From Elusimicrobiota bacterium (GTDB lineage: Bacteria > Elusimicrobiota > Elusimicrobia > UBA1565 > UBA9628): DNA of 64,000 nt. The DNA lies in assembly GCA_016212795.1 (NCBI GenBank), contig JACRDT010000042.1, positions 153,271 through 217,270 on the forward strand, read 5' to 3'. The translations under genes and the position numbers were made by a program. Each line of letters begins with the position of its first letter. The stretch's first letter is position 1. This document shows positions 58,909 through 64,000 of the stretch, piece after piece. A model generated the notes under the pieces. That model did no database searches and was not told where the DNA came from. It worked only from the letters and a program-made list of their open reading frames with translations.

Positions 58909-59627
58909 CTTCCGGCCGTTCGCGCCTGCTCGGCGTCATCCCCGCCCGCGGCGGGTCCAAGGGCATCCCGGGCAAGAACATCAAGCCCCTGGCCGGCGTG
59001 CCCCTCATCGGCCGCACGATCGCGCCCGCGCTCGAGTCCGGCTGCTTCGACCGGCTCTGGGTCAGCACCGATGACCCGGCCATCGCCCGGGTCGCGGCGC
59101 GCTTGGGCGTCGCGGTCCCCTGGCTGAGGCCCGCCCGATACGCCCGGGACTCGTCCGCGACGGAGGACGCGGTGCTGCACCTGCTCGGGAGGCTCAGGAA
59201 AGACGACGGCTACGTCCCCGACGCGGTCATGCTGCTCCAGCCCACCTCCCCCTTCCGGACCGCCGCCACGATCCGCCGGGCCGTCGACCTCTTCAAGCGC
59301 CACGGCGGGGACCCCGTCGTCTCCGTGGCCCCGGCGCGCCAGCACCCGTGCTGGTGCAGCACCCTCCGAGGGGGCATCCTCGTGCCGTTCGTCCGGGGGA
59401 GCAAGCCTTCGCGGCGCCAGGACCTGCCCGAGGCCTACTGCTACGACGGCTCCATCTACCTGGTCAAGACGGAGGATCTTCTGGAGCGTCGGTCATTCCT
59501 GGGCCCGCGAACCCGAGCGCTGGTCGTGCCGGAGGCTGAGGCGGTCGACATCGACACGCCTCTCGATTGGGCCGTGGCCGAGGCCCTCTGGGCGAAGCGG
59601 CGTTCCCGATCGGGGAGGCGGGCGTGA
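58902..59627 (+). CDS. Acylneuraminate cytidylyltransferase-like CMP-sugar synthetase
   Basis: 241 residues from GTG 58902. LLGVIPARGGSKGIPGKNIK is the classical NeuA N-terminal loop; LWVSTDDPAIARVAARLG, MLLQPTSPFRTAATIRRAVD, YCYDGSIYLVKTEDLL and DIDTPLDWAVAE complete the fold. It is a second cytidylyltransferase besides 50933 and only distantly like it, so the two may activate different acids. It overlaps the SxtJ-like gene by 7 bases and the acetate kinase fusion by 4. Confidence 0.85.
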   Translation: MLTSGRSRLLGVIPARGGSKGIPGKNIKPLAGVPLIGRTIAPALESGCFDRLWVSTDDPAIARVAARLGVAVPWLRPARYARDSSATEDAVLHLLGRLRKDDGYVPDAVMLLQPTSPFRTAATIRRAVDLFKRHGGDPVVSVAPARQHPCWCSTLRGGILVPFVRGSKPSRRQDLPEAYCYDGSIYLVKTEDLLERRSFLGPRTRALVVPEAEAVDIDTPLDWAVAEALWAKRRSRSGRRA

Positions 59628-61954
59628 GCGCGGGGATGGACGTCGCGGCCCTGAGGGCGCTGGCCGCGAAGGTCCCGCTGCTGCGGGAGCTCGGCGAGGA
59701 AGGGCTCGGGGCGCTCGCCGGGGGGGCGCGGCTGGCCACGTTCGAGCCCAACGAAGCCGTCATCGAGTTCGGGGAGGAGGCGAGCTTCCTCGGGGTGCTC
59801 CTGGAGGGGGAGGCCGAGGTCTCGTGCGCCGACGACGCGGGGGACCGGCGGCGCCTCGCCACGCTCGGCCCGGGGGACGTCTTCGGCGAGATGGCCCTCA
59901 TGACCGGCGACAAGACGACCGCCGACGTGATCGGCCTGACCCGCTGCCAGGCGCTGCTGATCCCCCAGGGGCTCTTCTCGGCCGTCATCGCCTCCCGCCC
60001 GGGCGCGATTCGGCTCCTGTCGAAGCTCGTCGCGGAGCGCTCGATGACGCTCGGGGAGAGCCGGCGGGAGCGCCGGGCCGCGGCCCTGGCCGGCAGCGAC
60101 GACCCCTACGGCCTGGGGCTCAGGACGGACGCGCCGATGAAGCTGCTGGTCGTCAACTGCGGGTCGTCGTCGCTCAAGTACAACCTCTACGACACGGCCG
60201 ACGGGGCGAGGAACGTGCGCGGCTCGGTGGAGCGGGTCGGCACCGAGAAGGCCTCCCACCGGTGCGTCGGGCCCAAGGGCGAGTCCGTCGCCGCTCTCCC
60301 GAAAGGCGGGCACGCCGAGGCCCTGGCCGCGGTCCTGGACGCCCTGGCGGGCCCGGCCGGGGCCATCCGCGACAGGCGCGAGATCCGCGCGGTGGGGCAT
60401 CGCGTCGTGCACGGCGGGGAGAAGTTCCGGGGGCCCGTGGTGGTCACCGACGAGGTCGTCAGGGAGATTTCGGCCCTCTCGTGCCTCGCCCCTCTCCACA
60501 ACCCCGTGAACCTCGCGGGCATCGCGGCGGCCCGCCGGCTCCTGCCCGACGCGCCGCAGGTCGCGGTCTTCGACACCTCGTTCCACCACACCTTGGCGCC
60601 CTACGCCTACCTTTACGGCCTCCCCTTGGAGCACTACGAGGAGAAGAAGATCAGGCGCTACGGCTTCCACGGCATGTCCCACAGTTTCGTGGCGCTCAAG
60701 GCCGCCCAGCATCTGAAGCGGCCGTTCAACGAGCTCGAGATCGTCTCGTGCCACCTCGGCAACGGCGCCTCGCTGTGCGCCATCGACCACGGCCGGTCGG
60801 TGGACACCACGATGGGGCTTACCCCGTCCGAGGGCTTGATCATGGGGACCAGGTGCGGCGACCTCGACGCTGGGGTGGTGGCCCACCTCATGAGGACCGA
60901 GAAGCTCTCGCCGGAGGATCTGGACAACCTCATCAACCGCCGCAGCGGCCTGCTCGGGATGTCGGGCCTCTCCAACGACATGCGCGAGATCGAGGCCGCG
61001 GCCCAGGCCGGCAACCACCGGGCGCTGCTGGCCTTCAAGACCTTCTGCTACCGCGTCCGCAAGTACATCGGCGCCTACTGGGCGGCCATGCAGGGCCTCG
61101 ACGCCGTCGTCTTCACCGGCGGCATCGGCCAGGGGAGCGCCGGGGTGCGCAGCCTCGCCTGCCAGGGGCTCGGGGCCCTGGGCATCCGCATCGACGAGGA
61201 GAAGAACCGCCGGGCCCGGGGCTTCAAGGAGGTCTGCGACATCTCGGCCGAGGGCGCGGCGGTCCGCACCCTCGTGGTGCCGACGGACGAGGAGCTGATG
61301 ATCGCCCGCGAGACTTTGCGGACCCTCGGCCGCGAGTACGTGGCGCGCCTCATCGAGACGCAGCGGGACGTCACGGTGCCCATCGAGATCTCGGCCCACC
61401 ACGTCCACCTGACCCAGGAGCACGTCGAGGCCCTCTTCGGCCCGGGCCACCAGCTCACCCGGGAGTCGGACCTCTCCCAGCCGGGCCAGTTCGCCTGCAA
61501 AGAGAAGGTGGACCTCGTGGGCCCCAAGGGCCGCGTCGAGCGCGTGCGCGTGCTCGGCCCGGTCCGCAAGGCCACCCAGGTCGAGATCGCCATGACCGAG
61601 CAGTTCAAGCTCGGCATCCACCCCCCGGTCCGCGAGTCGGGCGACCTCGACGGCACCCCGGGCGTCACGCTCGAGGGGCCCCGCGGCCCGCTGGCGGTCG
61701 AGCGGGGCGTCATCTGCGCCCTCAGGCACATCCACATGCCGCCCGACGACGCGCTGCGCTTCGGGCTCAAGGACAGGGACAAGGTGGTCGTGCGCGTCCG
61801 GGGAGGCGAGCGCGACCTCTCCTTCGGCGACGTCCTCATCCGCGTCCACCCCGACTACCGGCTCGCCATGCACCTCGACACCGACGAGGGCAACGCCGCC
61901 TCCTTGACCACGGGGATGACCGGCGCCATCGCCGTCAGCCAGACCCAGGATTAG
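59624..61954 (+). CDS. Triple fusion: cNMP-binding domain, acetate kinase, PduL phosphotransacylase
   Basis: 776 residues from GTG 59624 (GTGA overlap, GGGAGG 6 bases upstream). Residues 15-140 are a CRP-type cyclic-nucleotide-binding fold with PGDVFGEMALMTGDKTTADV; the phosphate-binding Arg of the usual PRSA loop is missing. From 172 to about 580 lies an acetate kinase: LLVVNCGSSSLKYNLYD, GHRVVHGGEKF, FDTSFHHTLAPYAYLYGLPL and CHLGNGASL. The motif normally GIGENS reads GIGQGS, losing the metal-binding Glu. From 585 to 776 is PduL: SAHHVHL, RHIHMPPDDA and MHLDTDEGNAA, all zinc-binding motifs. Together they could interconvert acyl-CoA, acyl-phosphate and carboxylate with ATP gain, unless the kinase part is impaired. 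Confidence 0.88.
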   Translation: MSAGMDVAALRALAAKVPLLRELGEEGLGALAGGARLATFEPNEAVIEFGEEASFLGVLLEGEAEVSCADDAGDRRRLATLGPGDVFGEMALMTGDKTTADVIGLTRCQALLIPQGLFSAVIASRPGAIRLLSKLVAERSMTLGESRRERRAAALAGSDDPYGLGLRTDAPMKLLVVNCGSSSLKYNLYDTADGARNVRGSVERVGTEKASHRCVGPKGESVAALPKGGHAEALAAVLDALAGPAGAIRDRREIRAVGHRVVHGGEKFRGPVVVTDEVVREISALSCLAPLHNPVNLAGIAAARRLLPDAPQVAVFDTSFHHTLAPYAYLYGLPLEHYEEKKIRRYGFHGMSHSFVALKAAQHLKRPFNELEIVSCHLGNGASLCAIDHGRSVDTTMGLTPSEGLIMGTRCGDLDAGVVAHLMRTEKLSPEDLDNLINRRSGLLGMSGLSNDMREIEAAAQAGNHRALLAFKTFCYRVRKYIGAYWAAMQGLDAVVFTGGIGQGSAGVRSLACQGLGALGIRIDEEKNRRARGFKEVCDISAEGAAVRTLVVPTDEELMIARETLRTLGREYVARLIETQRDVTVPIEISAHHVHLTQEHVEALFGPGHQLTRESDLSQPGQFACKEKVDLVGPKGRVERVRVLGPVRKATQVEIAMTEQFKLGIHPPVRESGDLDGTPGVTLEGPRGPLAVERGVICALRHIHMPPDDALRFGLKDRDKVVVRVRGGERDLSFGDVLIRVHPDYRLAMHLDTDEGNAASLTTGMTGAIAVSQTQD

Positions 61955-62580
61955 AGGGGCTTGGCCGGGACGCCGGCGACGCGGGCGTGAGGGCCGAGGC
62001 TCTTGGCGACCACGGCCCCGGCGCCGACCACGGAGCCGTCCTGCACTTCCAGCTCGGGCAGCACGATCGCCCCCGCGCCGATGAAGACCCCGGCGCCCAC
62101 CCGGACCCTGCCGCAGAGCACGGCCGCGGGCCCGATGAAGGAGTGGGCGCCGACCACGCAGTCGTGCTCGACGACGGCGGCCGTGTTGACGATGACGTCG
62201 ATGCCGATGGCGGCGTCGGGGTGCACGACGGCCCGCGTCAGGATCTGGGCGCCCGGCTCGAGGCGGGCGCTGGCGGCGACGTGGGCGCTGGGGCTCGTGA
62301 CCACCGCGAACTCGTAGCCCATGGCCCGGAAGCGCGCGTAGTAGCGCCGCCGGTCGGCCGTGGAGCTGCGGCCGCCCAGGCCGTTGACCAGGAGGACGGA
62401 GCCCGGCGGGTGGCGCTGGACGGCGTCGTCCTCGTGGAGGACGGGCAGGCCCGCCGCCTCGCGCCCGCACCGGGCGCGGTCGTTGTCCGTCAAGGCCACG
62501 ACCTTGTGGCCGCCCGCCGAGACGATGGCGTCGAGCACCACTTTGGCGTGGCCCCCGGCGCCGAGGATCATGTAGTCCAT
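61951..62580 (-). CDS. NeuD/PglD-type sugar O/N-acyltransferase
   Basis: 209 residues. N-terminal Rossmann-like domain MILGAGGHAKVVLDAIVSAG, then a left-handed beta-helix of hexapeptide repeats: VVHPDAAIGIDVIVNTAAVV, EHDCVVGAHSFIGPAAVL, GAGVFIGAGAIVLPELEV. This is the NeuD/PglD/LegH-type acetyltransferase family, with the catalytic His in EHD. It may acetylate the amino-sugar made by LegB and LegC. The ATG at 62580 lies 7 bases after TATAAT; an in-frame ATG 9 bases upstream overlaps that box. Its stop codon overlaps that of the fusion gene. Confidence 0.8.
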   Translation of the reverse strand: MDYMILGAGGHAKVVLDAIVSAGGHKVVALTDNDRARCGREAAGLPVLHEDDAVQRHPPGSVLLVNGLGGRSSTADRRRYYARFRAMGYEFAVVTSPSAHVAASARLEPGAQILTRAVVHPDAAIGIDVIVNTAAVVEHDCVVGAHSFIGPAAVLCGRVRVGAGVFIGAGAIVLPELEVQDGSVVGAGAVVAKSLGPHARVAGVPAKPL

Positions 62581-62652
62581 GGGTGCCATTATACCAGCCG
62601 CCGTCCCCCGGGTCAATCGCGGTTGGTCGTCCGGCGCGAAGGACAGGAGGAC

Positions 62653-62681
62653 TTGACAATGCCGCAGCCATGAACCATAAT
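62653..62681 (+). promoter_or_regulatory. Promoter of the VapBC-type operon
   Basis: TTGACA (62653-62658), a 17-base spacer and CATAAT (62676-62681). The start point would be near 62688, giving a leader of about 26 bases with no clear ribosome-binding site before ATG 62714. Confidence 0.65.
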
Positions 62682-62713
62682 ATGAATGATAGTGAATCTT
62701 TAATTGAACCATC

Positions 62714-62968
62714 ATGAAATCCCTGACTATTCACGGCATGGATGACGCCATGGCCGGGCGCCTGGCGGCGCGGGCCAAGGAGGCGGGCGTCAGCCTCAAC
62801 AAGCTCGTCAAGAGCCTTCTGGCCAAGGCGCTGGGCCTTCCTTCGGTGCGGTCCGAGCGCCGCAAGGACTTCGACGCCTTCTGCGGCGTTTGGACGCCCA
62901 AGGAGGCCGAGGTCTTCCGCGGCGCGGTCCGGGGATTCGAGAAGATCGATCGGGAAGACTGGGCATGA
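62714..62968 (+). CDS. VapB/FitA-like ribbon-helix-helix antitoxin
   Basis: 84 residues. An Arc-type RHH domain (KSLTIHGMDDAMAGRLAARA, then EAGVSLNKLVKSLLAKALGL) binds DNA as a dimer, and the acidic, aromatic C-terminal tail (FDAFCGVWTPKEAEVFRGAV) should wrap the toxin. ATGA overlap with the PIN gene downstream marks the toxin-antitoxin pair. It likely represses its own promoter at 62653-62681. Confidence 0.82.
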   Translation: MKSLTIHGMDDAMAGRLAARAKEAGVSLNKLVKSLLAKALGLPSVRSERRKDFDAFCGVWTPKEAEVFRGAVRGFEKIDREDWA

Positions 62969-63351
62969 CCCGGGTCCTGCTCGACACGAACGCGTACGCG
63001 GCCCTCCTTTCGGGCGACCGCAAGGTGCACGCCGTACTGGCGGAGGCGGAGGCCGTCTACCTGTCCGTCATCGTGCTGGGGGAACTGCACGCGGGGTTCC
63101 GGGGGGGAAGCAGGCGGTCCGAGAACGAGAGGCTTTTGCGGGAATTCCTGGGCAGGCCCACCGTGACTCCCCTGCTGCTGACGCTCGAAACCGCCGATAT
63201 CTTCGGCGAGATCAAGGACCGTCTCAAGGCCGCCGGATCTCCCATACCGGTCAATGACATTTGGCTGGCCGCCCAGGCCGTGGAGACCGGCTCCGTCCTG
63301 GTCAGTTACGACGATCATTTTCGCAAGGTGGCGGGGCTCCGTTTCTGGTGA
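62965..63351 (+). CDS. VapC-like PIN-domain toxin
   Basis: 128 residues. PIN nuclease residues: RVLLDTNAYAALLSGD (first Asp), VYLSVIVLGELHAGF (Glu), NDIWLAAQAVETGSVLVSYD (third and fourth Asp) and FRKVAGLRFW at the end. All four acidic positions are intact, so it should be an active RNase held by the overlapping antitoxin. It acts on RNA in the cytoplasm. Confidence 0.85.
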   Translation: MTRVLLDTNAYAALLSGDRKVHAVLAEAEAVYLSVIVLGELHAGFRGGSRRSENERLLREFLGRPTVTPLLLTLETADIFGEIKDRLKAAGSPIPVNDIWLAAQAVETGSVLVSYDDHFRKVAGLRFW

Positions 63352-63622
63352 CCCTGCCCCTGCTATGACCGGGAGCCTTCCAGCAGGTCCCGGCTCATGG
63401 GCGTGCCCCGCGCCAATGCTGGGTGTGTGTCGTGACTGGGGACGAGGCCATCAGAGCGCCTGAGGCGCAATCCCGTACGCCCCCCCCCCACGAACACGAT
63501 GGCCTGATCCTTGCTCTTGCGCCGGAACTCTTCGATCCCCGACCATAGCGCGGCTCTCCTTCAGCTTCTTCTGCCGCTCGGCCTCACTCCCGCGTTCGGA
63601 TCGTCCGGTACGTGTTGGGGGG
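63352..63622. other. Gap with fragments only
   Basis: No gene is supported. A run of nine or ten C residues lies near 63480-63491. On the minus strand a stretch reading as VGGGAYGIAPQAL is open for some distance but I do not recognise it. Confidence 0.4.
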
Positions 63623-63889
63623 TTGTGCGTGGAGAACGGCGCCGCGTTGACCTTCCTTTCGGAGGGCGGGCGCAGCATAGCCCGCGTGGACGCTCCGCAA
63701 TCCGGCAACGTCCTCCTGCGGCGAGAGCAATTTCGGCGGGCGGACAAGGATGCGGACTGCGCGCGCATCGTCAGGCCCATCGTGGCCGGGAAGATCCAGA
63801 ACGCCCGCAATCTCATATTCGGACCCTGGGGACCCAATCGAGAGGTCGGTCTCATGTTGACTATGTCCGGACAAGGCATATCCCGTTGA
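63623..63889 (+). pseudogene. Cas1 fragment (type I-C-like CRISPR integrase remnant)
   Basis: The first 65 residues read like an internal part of Cas1: ENGAALTFLSEGGRSIARVD, APQSGNVLLRREQFRRADKD and RPIVAGKIQNARNLI. These match the GxxLxFLxxxGRxxARVxGPxSGNVLLRRxQY and IVxGKIxNxR segments of Cas1. The N-terminus and the catalytic C-terminal domain are missing; after about 63820 the frame no longer looks like Cas1. No CRISPR repeats or other cas genes are seen before the window end. A relic or an IS-disrupted gene. Confidence 0.6.
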
Positions 63890-64000
63890 GCGAAGTGGCT
63901 CTCGTCGAGAGACCGTGCGCCCTCCGTCGGAGAGAGCCTGGCCCATTGAATTGTCCAACGTCTCCGACGAGAAATTGGCTTCCAACTACGGCCAACGGGA

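Noticed and set aside
59624..61954. PduL as evidence for a bacterial microcompartment
   Set aside because: No shell proteins or signature enzymes of microcompartments are in the window, and the PduL part carries no separate encapsulation peptide because it is internal to a fusion.
59456..62734. Very long minus-strand open frame of about 1090 codons
   Set aside because: It lies opposite the fusion gene and the CMP-sugar synthetase, and its translation is low-complexity Arg/Gly/Asp/His-rich sequence typical of antisense frames in G+C-rich DNA. Only its NeuD-type portion (in a different frame) is real.
63352..64000. CRISPR array near the Cas1 fragment
   Set aside because: No regularly spaced direct repeats are visible in the last 650 bases.

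Overview
The window is G+C-rich bacterial DNA, roughly two thirds G+C by eye. It appears to come from an uncultivated or little-studied Gram-negative lineage. Outer-membrane-type lipoproteins, CsgG-fold proteins, an O-antigen ligase, a Wzx-type flippase and a prolipoprotein transferase all point to a double membrane. I cannot name the phylum from the sequence; Elusimicrobiota-like is only a guess. No rRNA, tRNA or CRISPR array was seen.

Layout. 1-10 kb: an HpaA-like lipoprotein cut by the window edge, lgt, an FHA protein, then a leftward operon (9943 to 2708). That operon combines a Lys9-family dehydrogenase, three DUF4178 proteins, a small membrane protein, a DUF350 protein, a membrane-anchored spermidine synthase and a Tat-exported flavin amine oxidase. 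10-20 kb: an alcohol dehydrogenase, a CorA transporter with an altered signature, membrane glycosyltransferases, an FkbM methyltransferase and two overlapping CsgG-type genes. 20.8-22.8 kb: a nucleotidyltransferase plus small partner, then gene debris (caspase, Ser/Thr kinase and adhesin fragments). 22.8-41 kb: a large surface-polysaccharide locus holding O-antigen ligase, a glycosyltransferase-flippase fusion, LegB and LegC, an ABC exporter, several glycosyltransferases, an ACP/FkbH/GNAT/methyltransferase unit and a polysaccharide deacetylase. 41.1-44.5 kb: an island bounded by a direct duplication, holding IS91-like and AAA remnants, a HigBA toxin-antitoxin pair with a textbook promoter, and another nucleotidyltransferase remnant with a small partner. 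44.5-62.6 kb: two large LIC12162-like transferases around a 2-hydroxyacid dehydrogenase, an SGNH protein, a CMP-sugar synthetase/NeuB/NeuC operon, two B12-binding radical SAM proteins, and a carbamoyltransferase operon that ends in a cNMP-binding/acetate kinase/PduL triple fusion, with a NeuD-type acyltransferase opposite. 62.6-64 kb: a VapBC pair and a Cas1 fragment.

How it works together. Most genes between 13 and 62 kb build and export a surface glycan. The legionaminic-acid-type route can be assembled from LegB, LegC, a NeuD/PglD-type acyltransferase, NeuC/LegG, NeuB/LegI and two CMP-sugar synthetases, spread over several transcription units. Side-group chemistry (glyceryl-ACP-type loading, methylation, carbamoylation, acylation), lipid-linked polymer flipping and O-antigen ligation are also present.

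The most unusual signals are: (1) the cNMP-domain/AckA/PduL fusion, whose AckA part lacks the metal-binding Glu; (2) the polyamine-linked DUF4178/DUF350 operon with a Lys9-family enzyme; (3) two glycosyltransferase fusions, one to a flippase; and (4) many genes with a TATAAT-like box only 6-9 bases before the start codon and no Shine-Dalgarno sequence, which suggests widespread leaderless mRNAs.
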